Source: Pholiota molesta
Lineage: Eukaryota; Basidiomycota; Agaricomycetes; Agaricales; Strophariaceae
Length of the DNA stretch: 64,000 nt
NCBI GenBank assembly: GCA_014925825.1
Contig: JACGCK010000002.1
Span: 1,054,001 to 1,118,000 of the forward strand
Reading direction: 5' to 3'
Shown here: in pieces, positions 44,074-54,890 of the stretch
Layout of the letters: each line of letters starts with the position of its first letter
Numbering within the stretch: position 1 is the first letter of the stretch
Translations under genes and position numbers: made by a program
The notes under the pieces: model-generated
What the model was told of the DNA's origin: nothing
Databases searched by the model: none
Seen by the model: only the letters and a program-made list of their open reading frames with translations

Positions 44074-47000
44074 ATGTTTACCATAAAGGTCACTTATCGT
44101 GGCCAGATTCGAAAGCATACGTTCACCGACACCGATACTTTCCCATCCTACGACCAAATCTGTACTCAAGTGAGTCTCATTCAGTGGTCTTGTGTCGCTA
44201 GCGACTCACCTGCCTTTCAGCTCTTCCGTGTATTTCCTATTGTCCACACCTTCTATTTATCTAAGCTCTTGTTCTCGCCGAATGCTGCCCATGCCTCTAA
44301 CATCCTAATCGGCAAGGAAGTTCACAATTCTCTCGACTACAACAAGTGCATTCGTCCATACAAGGATCGCAGTTGGCCCCTTGGCTTGTTGAGATTCAAT
44401 ATCTGTGATTCCAGGGTCTCTCCTATGGACGTATCACGTATGTCAGTCTCTTATTTTATCGAAGACGATACTGACAAGTCACTAGCCAAACCTTCCGTAA
44501 TCTCAATTGACCCCTTGCCTTCACGACCTACCAACCTTTCTCGCGAGAGCTCTCGTCTGAACCCATTTGGACTTTCGGTCTTCCCTCCGATTCCATCGTC
44601 TACATTTCCAGATGCAATGGACGTTGATCGCAGCAATATTCGCAGCAATATTCGCCACCGCCCGCAGTCTCGTCCTCTGCCTACGCCGCAGCACAGATCG
44701 TCTGCTCCTAATCTCGGTCCATGCTGCTCAGTCGCACAAGGGAGGGCTGACATCCAGGCCATGTTGACCAACTTTGAAGAGAATTTAAACCGTGTCTTGG
44801 CAACCAACCTTGGAACACCTATGTCTTCAGATGCCAGACGTATTTCTGGCGATGCTCGCGCCAGTACCTCGGGAAGGAGGTTCAACTCAGCACCTCCTGC
44901 ATCACTCTGCTCTGTTTGCACGAAGAACGTCTCAGATTCTGAGCGAGGACCGGATAGTTGGTATTCTTGTACAAACTGCCATGTCATCGTCGTAAGTACC
45001 CATCGTCGGCTCTTTTCATATTTTCAAGATCCCATATTTATGTCTCATTTAGTGTGATTCCTGCCATCATGCAGAGCGCCCTGGTTTCTGCTTGAGCACC
45101 ATGGGTCTGCATAACATGCAACAGGGTGCTGTATCGATTGGGGGTAATGCATACTTGCCTATCCCACATTTACCCGATCCTTGGACCTCTCGGGTATCTT
45201 CTACCAATTCTGCGTCTATTCCAGCTGCTCCACCTTCATCTACTCCCGCACAGCACGCGTCTGCGGATGGCACTTCCCCAGTTATACATACAGGCGTTGT
45301 ATGCGACGTATGCGTTGCCACAATTGAAGGTGTTCGTCATAAATGCCTCGACTGTCCTGGTGAGTCTTAAAGCTTAAAGTTTGATACTTCCTTATTCATC
45401 TTGCTAAATTATATATCTGTAATAGACTATGATCTGTGCACATCATGCATTTCGACTGGAGCGGCCGAGGCCCATGATCCTTTCCACGAGTTCTTCGAGA
45501 TAACAAAGCCAGGTCGAGTGATTGTTCACACAGTATTTAGCGGAGATGGCGAAATGGAGGCTGGAAGGCGTGCTACAAGGAATTCAGCGCATCGGTCCCC
45601 TGCAGCACCTGTGCCGCAGGAACCTGTCACACACCTTGCCACTTGCGACCTTTGTGATTCCAGAATCATTGGTGATCGATATGTATGTCGCCTTTTCAAC
45701 ACCATCTCTATCATCGTTTTGCACAAGCTAAAACCGAAACATTAGAAATGCTTGGGCTGTCCGGACTTTGACACTTGTAGCGTTTGTTTCAGGTAAATTT
45801 TGAGTCAATCACTTTCATTTTACCCTTTTTTGACAAATACCTCTAGTATTACGAAGGAACAGCATCCGGATCATCCCTTCGTACGAATCCAGAAACCTGA
45901 AGATTATATTGTATGTATCGTCGTGCTTATTTACTTCGCCGATCTCATCTTTGTACAGCGTCGCCGCAGTAAACCATATCAAACGCACTATGCCACCTGC
46001 GATGGTAGATAATCTTTTTTTTTTTTTTTTCCAATGCGTATAATTAATAAACCTATAATAATTTCCAGGTTGCGAAAACACAATCAAAGGAATCAGATAC
46101 AAGGTAAGAGAAACTAACTACAATGCACTCAATGGCTCTAATCGTGAAATAGTGCATGCATCCCGAATGCCCCGACTACGATCTTTGTGAAAAATGTGAA
46201 GCGCTGCCGATTCCAGTGCATCCATCGATTCACCCCATGCTCAAAATGAAGACGCCTGATACCGTCGTCCCCACGGTGTATCGAGTTGGCCAAACAACGC
46301 TCATTGACCGACCTACATGGTCGACTATGCTGACGCCAAATACGTCTATGGCGCGGACTCTCGATGAGCGCCCCAAGTCTCCTGTAGCTGCTACCCCTAT
46401 TGAGGAGGAGCGTATCAGAACTCCCAAGCCATGGGTGGCCACCCCGCCAACTGCCCGCGAGAGTCAAGAGCCCGTACGCGAAGCGTCGCCTGTGAAACCT
46501 CCAGTTCCTCCAAAACCGGAGATGATGTCCAATCCTTCATGGGCATCCATCCCGTCATTCTTTGGCTCCGCCAACTTTGACCCGATGTATAATGTGTCTG
46601 GAAATTTCTTGAACCCCTTCGCGGATATTCCGGCGCCTCCATCCCATGCGCCTCCGTCTATGCCATTTGGTTTCGCTCGGTCAGAATCCCAAGGCTTAGA
46701 GAAATCCACGGCTGATGTCAAGGAAGAGGAAAGGGATATTACCTTGCCTAGTGTCCCTAATGACATCCCGAATCCATGGCCCACCACCAACCCGGCAGAG
46801 CGACAGGAGCTTTTCCAGCTTATCGCTGACTTCGCAGGCCCTTCTACCAGCGCTAACATCATCAGCTCGCTTTCGAATGCGCCCCGTCGAGTCCCACGTA
46901 GGCCTAGGTCACCGGAAGAATCGCCTTCCAGTTACGAGGCTCCGATCCCGATTCCTGCTCCTGCGCACGGTTCGTCTTACCAGCCAGCTTACTTTGTGCC

Positions 47001-48503
47001 ACCAACACCCAGAGAACCGACACCCGAAGAAGACCCCGAATCGTCCGCGACGAAGTCACTTCTGATTATGGACGCTTCTTCTGCGGGGTCGTCGATATAT
47101 GCGCATACTCCGAAGGAGGAGGTACCACTGGCAGCCAAGGATTCTATGGAGGAATCGCAGGCTCCGGAGTACCTCCCAATTCACCCCACTACGTCTGAGT
47201 TCTTTAATTCGCTGTACCAGACCATCGAAGATACAGCAACCTCTGCCCGAGCCACTGAAGCGGAGTACAATACTCAGAAGCCAACACCCATTGCCTCACA
47301 AGAATCGACAACCCAAGTGGAATCGCAGGCCACCAAGCCTACCACCCCAGCGTTTGGCGAATTTTCCGATTTTTCCGTGACTATGTCGCATCTTCTGCGA
47401 GAACTTGAGAAATTCAGTCCCGTGCCCACCGCCCGCCCTGAATCCTCGGTGGTTAACACTGCTGCTGCTCCTGTTGCCGAGAAGGCAGAAAGTGTCGCGG
47501 AATCGTCTATCTCCCGTGAAGCTCTTCTCAACGCCCCTGAAGAAAAGCCTACGGACTCCAACCGCCGAGCTCCATTGTCGCTCTTTGACCTCATAGTTCC
47601 TCAATTCATCCCGAATGCGAACTCTAAATCGGCCACAGAGAGCACCACGGAGCCGAGCCGTATTCCGTTGAGCGCAGCTTTCGTCGAGGATGTCACGGTT
47701 CCTGACGGGCAAGTTTTCCCGCCTGGAGCTGAGTTTGTCAAGTGCTGGCGCCTCCTCAATGATAGTGGGCGCGATTGGCCTGAATCGACCGAGCTGGTCT
47801 TCGTTGCTGGTGAATCTTTGTCGGCGCAGTCCTCTGCTGCCATGTCTGTCGAGCTGGGCAGAGTCGCTGCTGGTTCTGAAATTGATGTTTGGACTGGAGA
47901 GTTGAAGGTGTGTATCTCATTTTCTTGTTAATATGCAATCCGAGGATTAATGTCGTTGACTTGTGCAGGCTCCGGAGGCACCTGGCCGTTATGTGGGTTA
48001 CTGGAGGTTGAAAGCTGACAATGAGCTCTTCGGTAATAGCCTCTGGATAGAGTAAGTTGCAAACCACGACGGCTGTTCTTTGATAACATGATCTAATTGG
48101 CGCCTTTAGAATCAACGTGATGGAGGCAGATTTGCATCACTCCTCCGACGAATCTCTTGCAGCTTCGTCCATCATCATGCCCGGCGCCTCTTCCACGCAG
48201 CCGAGCGAGCACGTCCCGTCTGTCACAGCGCACACCGCATCGATCACCGTCTCCGGTGTGTCCACGGAGGACAACATCTCAGACGCCGGATCAGATATGT
48301 CCATGATCAGCATTCCGTCGTCGCCCTCTGACGACGAGGACGAGGAGCTCTGGCACGATAGCCGTTCGCAGACCACCGCCGAGCGCGCCGCGCTTGCTGC
48401 TGCTGCTGCCGCTACCGCTGCTGGCTCCCCTGGGGCCTCTGCGTCCGCAATGGACTATGTGTTGTTGTATGATGATAACTCTTCCTCGGAAGAGGAGAAG
48501 TGA
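44074..48503 (+). CDS. NBR1-type selective autophagy receptor (PB1, ZZ fingers, FW domain)
   Basis: Cargo receptor linking substrates to Atg8. Exons: 44074..44169, 44221..44991, 45053..45359, 45426..45682, 45746..45792, 45847..45910, 45959..46004, 46069..46103, 46153..47906, 47968..48051, 48110..48503; 1284 aa, phases closing. An N-terminal PB1-like segment (MFTIKVTYRGQIRKHTF) is followed by four ZZ-type fingers near residues 261-300, 372-405, 465-500 and 525-565 (for example CDVCVATIEGVRHKC, CDLCDSRIIGDRYKC, CDGCENTIKGIRYKC). A long disordered Pro/Ser region precedes the FW/NBR1 Ig-like domain at about 1045-1155 (FPPGAEFVKCWRLLNDSGRD, GRYVGYWRLK). The C-terminus has DYVLLYDD, a good LIR/AIM with acidic flank. 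No UBA domain seen. Intron 1 (51 nt) can be read through. Confidence 0.9.
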
Positions 48504-48874
48504 GGAACGGTAGGTGGAAGGAAGGGTAAAGTGATCCAACTTGTATTTGTATGTTTGACTGATTGGGTAGGACCTATTGTATATTTTCGCTATTCTTGAT
48601 GAATCACTTTGTTGGCCATATTGTACAGTATGTAAATATCTCTGGATTGCTGGGCCATTTCTTCTTCTTTTTTTTGTCATCTATTCGATCTGTTCGTCTT
48701 CCCCTCTCATTCACTGCCTTCATAACCATTAAACCACATATCACAATGTATGTTTTGTTGCATAGAGAATTAGTTCATCTTTTGTCATTGTTATATACAC
48801 GTTCAGCAATACAATTATGGTCTTCTTCAGATGATTTTGCTCTTCAGTATTCGCAGTGGATGTCGACATCCGCG
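48504..48874. other. Convergent 3' flanks
   Basis: Between the convergent stops of the NBR1-like gene and RIB7. T-rich, with TTCTTCTTTTTTTTG near 48660. No gene seen. Confidence 0.5.
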
Positions 48875-49845
48875 TCATGGGCCAGGAACCATTGCCACCA
48901 CAGTATCCTTCCCGACAATTTCTGTATGCACTGCCTTGAACCTGGGCACAATCACACCATCGTCATCTACCATTGTGGGGTAATCGTACCCCACACCAGT
49001 GCTACCAACGAGCACAGGTGCCACCGTGATGAGCAGCACGTCCACAGCCCCAGGTTCGGCGAGGAAAGACGCGATGATCCGCGCCCCGCCCTCGACCATC
49101 AGCGACGTCACCCCCAGCGTGCGCAGCGTCTGCAGGACCGATGGCAGTGACAATGACGTATCGGTGTCGCTCGCCGGATGATTAGGCAGTACCTCGATAA
49201 CCCGCGCCCCTGCCATCTCCAGCGCGTGCCTCCTCTCTAGGAAGGCGTTGTCCTGGCTCGGCGCGCAGAGCACCCAGGGGCGGCGCCCTGTGCCGGCCTG
49301 GAAGTTGCGCAGGAGCTTGCACGTTGGCGGGAGGCGGAGGCGCGTGTCGGCGATGACGGGGCGCGGGAGGGGGTGTGCGGGTGAGGAGGGCGCGGGGGGC
49401 GGGAGATGGCGCACTATGGTAACAAGCAGAAAGTGAGTGAGCGCGGGCGGATGAGGCTGGTAGCCCTAGGTCATGCGGAGGAGAGCGGAGGGGAGCGGCG
49501 GCGCACCGTTGAGCTGCGGGTCGTCGTTGATCGCGGTGCGCACGCCGACCAGAATCGCGTCGTGCATCGTGCGCATCCTGGTCGAGCAAGGTCAATATCC
49601 TTTATTTGTTCGTAGTGACAGTGCACCACGCACCAGTGGGTCATGCGCATGCTCTCTGCGCCGCTCAGGATGAGCTGACGCCCGCCCGCGCCTGCGATCT
49701 TCGCGTCCAGCGACTGCGCGAAGGTCAGCGTGACGTGCGGGCGTGGCTCTGGAGGCGGAGAGGCGCCGTGGGTGCAGTGCCGGAGGCTGGCAACGAGAAA
49801 TGTAGGGGGCACTGGCTGCGATGATTCCGAGTCTGAGCTGGACAT
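48875..49845 (-). CDS. RIB7: 2,5-diamino-6-ribosylamino-pyrimidinone 5'-phosphate reductase (RIB7)
   Basis: NADPH-dependent second step of fungal riboflavin synthesis. Model: complement(48875..49413, 49507..49577, 49634..49845), 273 aa. Blocks of the RibD C-terminal/DHFR-like family: RPHVTLTFAQSLDAKIAG, HWMRTMHDAILVGVRTAIND with the following DPQLN (exon 2), PVIADTRLRLP, SLMVEGGARIIASFL and the closing KAVHTEIVGKDTVV. It is the stand-alone reductase; no deaminase domain is attached, as in fungi. Intron 2 (49414..49506) is 93 nt, longer than usual. Strongly GC-rich compared with its flanks. Confidence 0.9.
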
Positions 49846-51549
49846 TGCGTTCTAACAGGTTCTAACGACTCAACTTGAAGAAGCTTGAATTGATATCGAA
49901 GTATTTGAAATTGATCGATTGATCATTTCGCACAGTGTCCCTATTTATGGCCCACGGTACACGCCTGCCTGGTAAATCGAACGCATTAACAAGGGGTACA
50001 CCGCCAAATGGCAAACATGTGACTGATACCTGCATCGAATAGCCTTATTCAGAGGTTTTCCCAGCCATGCCAGATGCGATCACAACGTCGTCCCTATGTC
50101 TGAATCCGGCTAATAGCACCATGTCTCCAGGTCAACCTAGTGACGACATTTCCTGAAAGCTGTAGACAGCTGGTGGCCCAGCTTAGACATCCGGCATTTG
50201 CTCGCAGCTATTTGGCTCCCTTCTAGCCAATTTCTTTTACTCACTATCAATTCATTTTCGTAGCATAGCAAGATAGTTAGGCAAAGGGTAATATATTCAT
50301 GGAAGTTGATAACAAGGTGCCTACAGTATATAACTATGCTCTACCATAAGGGGGACTCACCATACAGATAAACCACCTCCCAACACCATCTTGTCCAATA
50401 CCCAACTCACCACCTACCTCCCATCTGCCCTTCAGGATCTTCTAGTTTGTATCAGATAGCCTGCTTGTTATTTCTGTAGGGGTTGTCAGCGAATTATTCA
50501 ATCAGAACCGGTTATGTTAACTCGCCTCGGCCATGCTGTTCCACAAGTGTTGGGTAGTCGAGTATGCGCTGGCATTGTCCGCCATCCGGGTTTCTGGCAG
50601 TGAAGGGAACCTATAATCAGAAAAGAAGTGTCAGTAAAGCAGCAAACGACAGAGAGCTAGCAGCCAGAGAGCATGAGAGGTAGATGGGTTCAAGGAACCA
50701 AAGACGGATCATGGACGCCAGTGGCACAGCAAAAGAGCAACGAGTGCGACGTAGCACGTCAAGCCCCAAGGATCAAGATATCAGGGCAATGTTTAGAATG
50801 TTGACAGAGATAGGCATGCAGAATTAGGCGGCGAGAGTGGGCTGGCAGGGCAGAGTATCAACTTCAAGCACAGGCAACGACCAAGCGACGACGGTGGAAG
50901 TAAGAGGGGTGACTGTATTTGGTCATGGTTGACAATGCAAACAAACATGTTGAATCGGAGTTTAAACGACTTGACAGATTTCGAACGTGCAATGATGCCG
51001 CACGGGCCTTGCTGTGTTGAGCTCGTATTAATCTCGGCTGTTTCCCCAAGTTGAACACTTCAGAATGACATTTGCCTATATGTCTATTATCTAATTATTA
51101 TGTGGCTTAGATAGCGAGTATTTATTGTTTTTCATGAGTTTTAGGAAATATGCCCTCAGGGGATGTGGAGCTGAAGCCAAAACCTGTGGGCCAGCTGCTT
51201 GAACCGCTGAAGCCGCCCTGTAGCGGCACCAGCTAAAATAAAGCTGCCATTAGTGCCGGAGACACATTGATCACAAAGCTGTCAAGCGGAGTTTAACGCT
51301 AGATGCCATCAACCTTTCATCCATTTGGCGGTGTACGCGCAAAAAAAATCAGATATATCACGTTGATTTTTTTGGTTAAGGCAAAATTGGACCACCCCCT
51401 CCCCCCCTACGTGATATGCCGGAATTTGCCGGTGCGTACCCCTTGCGCATTAACCCAGTACACAGCCGGGTTATCCTATGGAACAAATCTCAATCGCGTG
51501 ATCTATAAACTGTACGCAAATATACTTAAATCCGCATGGGAACCGAGCG
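49846..51549. other. Gene-poor region, 1.7 kb
   Basis: No reading frame over 65 codons with protein-like features and no RNA gene recognised. It lies between RIB7 and the presumed left part of the transposon, so it may include RIB7 promoter, transposon end sequence or relics too diverged to name. A CCCCCTCCCCCCC tract sits near 51393-51405. Confidence 0.45.
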
Positions 51550-51825
51550 GTCTGCGTTTGTTTCAAACGAGGTAGCATTGGAACTCAATGCAATTGCATT
51601 TGCACTCAGTGCAAACAAGTGATAGGCGATGAATTCCTTATCTGGTCAGCGGTGGACAATGCCGTCTGGGGTCCTCACTGTCAGATTTTACTGGCTCTCA
51701 GAAATTGGGATCTTGGGCGAAGAGTGAGAAAGCATGATATTATAGAGTACATAGGACACAGCATATAATCTATGGCACACTATGATACTGACCACAAGAA
51801 ATCCCACCACATACCAGCAAAACCC

Positions 51826-52094
51826 TCACCCGAAGCTCCCCAAGAAGTCATTGACAGCCCTGCAGAAAATCTATAAGCAACAGACGAGCAAGTCAGTGAT
51901 GGTTGATAGAGAGACAAGTAGCCTACTTACTTGAAATTTGAACGAGTTTTCGAGGCTCCTGCTAATTGAGTGAAGACATCAGAAGTTCCAACACAATGGT
52001 GACAATCAAGCGAGACTCTGTGCCATTCAACATGGTCCCCACAGAACGGGGTATTGATCAGACAACCACAGAGCTCTTTCATGGACAATCCCAT
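51826..52094 (-). CDS. Small Cys-rich frame inside the element
   Basis: Model: complement(51826..51859, 51931..52094), 65 aa, with consensus GTAAGT donor and CTGCAG acceptor. Residues start MGLSMKELCGCLINTPFCGD, then LDCHHCVGTSDVF, ending FKAVNDFLGSFG. Upstream of the chosen ATG the same frame stays open and holds two more Cys, so this may be the 3' end of a longer gene. Not recognised; clustered Cys/His could be metal-binding. Low certainty that it is translated. Confidence 0.3.
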
Positions 52095-52338
52095 GCCACA
52101 ACAGATGTGGATTCTACATAAGATGGGAAATGGTGAATGTCGAAGTGAGTGAAGAGGTGGTAGGACAGCAAAGCAAAAAAAATCGGCGCATCACCGAGTG
52201 TAAAGCTTTTGGCAAATAACACCAAACACCAAGTGCGACTGCAATCCCAAGAAAATTACTCCTTCATGAGCAGCCAGAAAGACAGATGCACAATAGATTG
52301 GGCATATAAACATTAGAAATGATGATAAGAGTTAACAT

Positions 52339-53951
52339 TCACGAACTACATCCAATATTCTGTAGAAAATTATTTACTAAAGATGAAGATGATGGCATAG
52401 CACGGTCATGAAGTGTTTGTCCAATATGCCCTGACGGTGGTCCTAACCAAGCTGGAGTGGAAGGGACAAATCCATCAGTTGAATCAGAGTGTGATGTTGC
52501 TGAGTTGGAAAGAGAGTGAGACGAAAGAGAAGGAGATGGGCTCGTAAACTCATCAGATTGTATTTGCTGCCTGGGAGTGAATCTGATGTTGTCAAGTTCA
52601 ATTGATTCATCGACATAGCTGACATCCAAAGAAACGTCAAGAAATGCGGAATTAGAAGATACAACGACTTACATTTTCCAATCAGGCCCAGTAAAATCAC
52701 TCCCCCACAGTGCAATCTTTTCTTTGAACCAGGCATCGACCTTCGACCAAAAATCCTCACCATGGGCAATGCGACCTCTCTTGCGCTTCTTCGAAGCCTC
52801 GCTTGACAGATCACTTGAGCTTGCTTCGTTTTCCGAATCTTCTTCGTTTCCAAGAGATAACCTATTTTCCCAAGCAAAACGACGCTGGCAATAGCATTGA
52901 AATTTGGCACCGAATAATCAATAGAGCTTACATACCAAAATCACATTTCGGATTAGATGTCCTTGCTCAGTGTTGCTTGAGCCACCCAGTCGATACCGCA
53001 CCAAACGATCCGAAGTGAATTCTTGAAGCGAGCATTTTCGCTTGCCAATAATGCTGTCATGTATCTGCATCACGGCTTTCAGAAAAAACAAAGTTTAAAT
53101 TGAGGTGAGAACTTACTTCCTGTCGAAAGACGTTTCGTATATTTGATGCGATTCTTCGTGCTTCTGAAGCCCATTTCTGCTCCCGGGTTATCTGGCCAAA
53201 TATGTTAGACATCTTGTATGCGTCAGGCTTTGACCGCATTTTTTTCTAGGAATAAATATTCAAGTTAAAGATAGAATATAGAACAGGATACAAACATTTA
53301 CCTCGACATCCAGATGAAGGTTTTTATACGATGTCCTCGAGGGCTTTGAGATAAGTTCTTGACATAATAGTCGAATATGAGTCTACAAAAACATCAGGCA
53401 TCAGCTGGATACAATAATGAACAAGAAGGGTGTACCCTCTGGTCTTTCGTGATCTGAAAGGTATCATCCAAGCGAACCTTTAGCTCCTTGATCAATCCTT
53501 TCAGCTCTCCGGGGCCAGTACCACCATTCGAAGACTCCGTTGACATTGGAGCTGAGACTTGAAGCTGGCGCTGTTCAATGCCATACTGACATGCAAGAAA
53601 ATAGATTCGTGTCATGATGTCGGCACGTCCAAGAGGGTTATCAAGAGATATGCCAAGCTGATATGAGTGGTTAGAACTTGAAAACAACACAACAATATAA
53701 TAACATACCTGATAAAGACCATAAAGGTCATCTCTCTGAGCAACGGATAAATGAAATCTTTCCATCAAGTTGTCGATGAACTGTGCGGTCTGAGCATGTA
53801 GTGTCGAGCTGTCAACAGGCATCGAAGCCGCTGCCGTAGGAGAGTTGTGAAGGCCGGAGGACGAGAGCTGAGATGCCTGGAGTATGGAGTCTGAAGCCGG
53901 CATAGACTGGGCTGGAGGAAAATTGAAAGCAGACATCACGGAGGGGGGCAA
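52339..53951 (-). CDS. Transposon-associated protein of unknown function
   Basis: Seven exons (minus): 53951..53709, 53657..53436, 53382..53302, 53245..53117, 53064..52936, 52884..52673, 52618..52339; 431 aa with every phase closing, so the gene is intact. The N-terminus is Ser/Ala-rich (QSMPASDSILQASQLSSSG), followed by a helical region (QFIDNLMERFHLSVAQRDDL, GRADIMTRIYFLACQYGI). A basic middle (RREQ-like helices, ARRIASNIRNVFRQE, IIGKRKCSLQEF) precedes a nuclear-localisation-like KKRKRGRIAHGEDFW. The end is Ser/Pro-rich and disordered. No known domain recognised. Position next to the transposase and head-to-head with the gene at 54150 suggests a transposition accessory factor. Confidence 0.65.
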
Positions 53952-54149
53952 TCAAGACGAACCTTGTGCATCTCTCTTTTTATAGTCCTCCCAAGATGCG
54001 GTGCCACATTTCTTTGTTGAATGCAATAAACAAACGCGTCGCGTCTGCAGTAAACAATCGAAAGGCGCGTTGAGGAGCGGAACAGAATTCGATGGAACAC
54101 CGTGGAATGGAGTGCCAGAAATATAAGAGGGCGGGAGGGAGGAAAGACG

Positions 54150-54849
54150 ATGAGCCTTGACAAAGCCCTAATCGACATTATGTCATCGGATTCGGAGTTT
54201 GAATCGACTCAGTCAACCATCGTTGCCCCACCAAGCTCAAAACGCCGCAAGTTTGACCTGCGTCCTCTGCCTTCTGATTCAAAAATTCCTGCGTAAGTCT
54301 ACTTTGGATCTTATGATGTGTCTCATTTATATTTTATCTTGTAGTTTGTTTGCACCAGGCGGTAGCCTTGATTCACAAACCACAGACTCCCAATGGGCAG
54401 AAATCAATTTCGGCCCTGAGTCGCAGCCAATGGAGGCTCAGGAAATTGGAGATGGACCTGGAGGCCATTCTCAACCAGACGAGGGTATAGTAACAGCTTA
54501 TGTCTTAAATTTTGCTTATCTGATTGGGTTTCCTTTGTTAGTTTTACCTGAAGGTGATTTAGAACATTCGACACGATGCAAGTCCGACAAATATTTGCTC
54601 AGCCAAGTCATTCGCATCATCGATCTCTGCACTGAAAATGCCATTCGAAATTTGAATACGATGAAGGACGACGAAATCAAGAGCTTGCAGGACCGTTGTA
54701 CATTTCTGGAGGGTCAGCTAAGGTCGATTTCTGCTCGCAATAGTGCCATTTGTCAGGAAATCTCTCGTGAACGAGAGTGGATTCATTTGCTTCAGCAATC
54801 ACTTCAAGATCATGGAATTCCATATCCTCCATATCCTGTATATAAGTAA
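54150..54849 (+). CDS. Small coiled-coil protein in the transposon
   Basis: Model: 54150..54292, 54345..54484, 54542..54849, 196 aa. The second intron (57 nt) is stop-free and could be retained. The N-terminus is Ser/Asp-rich with a basic SSKRRKFDLRP patch (possible nuclear signal). The C-terminal third is a coiled coil (NTMKDDEIKSLQDRCTFLEG, QLRSISARNSAICQEI, REREWIHLLQQSLQDH). No known domain. Divergent from the 52339-53951 gene, with about 200 bp between starts, and convergent with the transposase, whose stop is 41 bp beyond its stop. Confidence 0.6.
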
Positions 54850-54890
54850 ATTTATTTTCCAATCCATATTTATTTCGCCAGTTCAGAATT

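Noticed and set aside
46015..46032. Long T run in an intron of the NBR1-like gene
   Set aside because: A simple polypyrimidine tract upstream of a normal acceptor; no sign of a terminator or retroposed tail.
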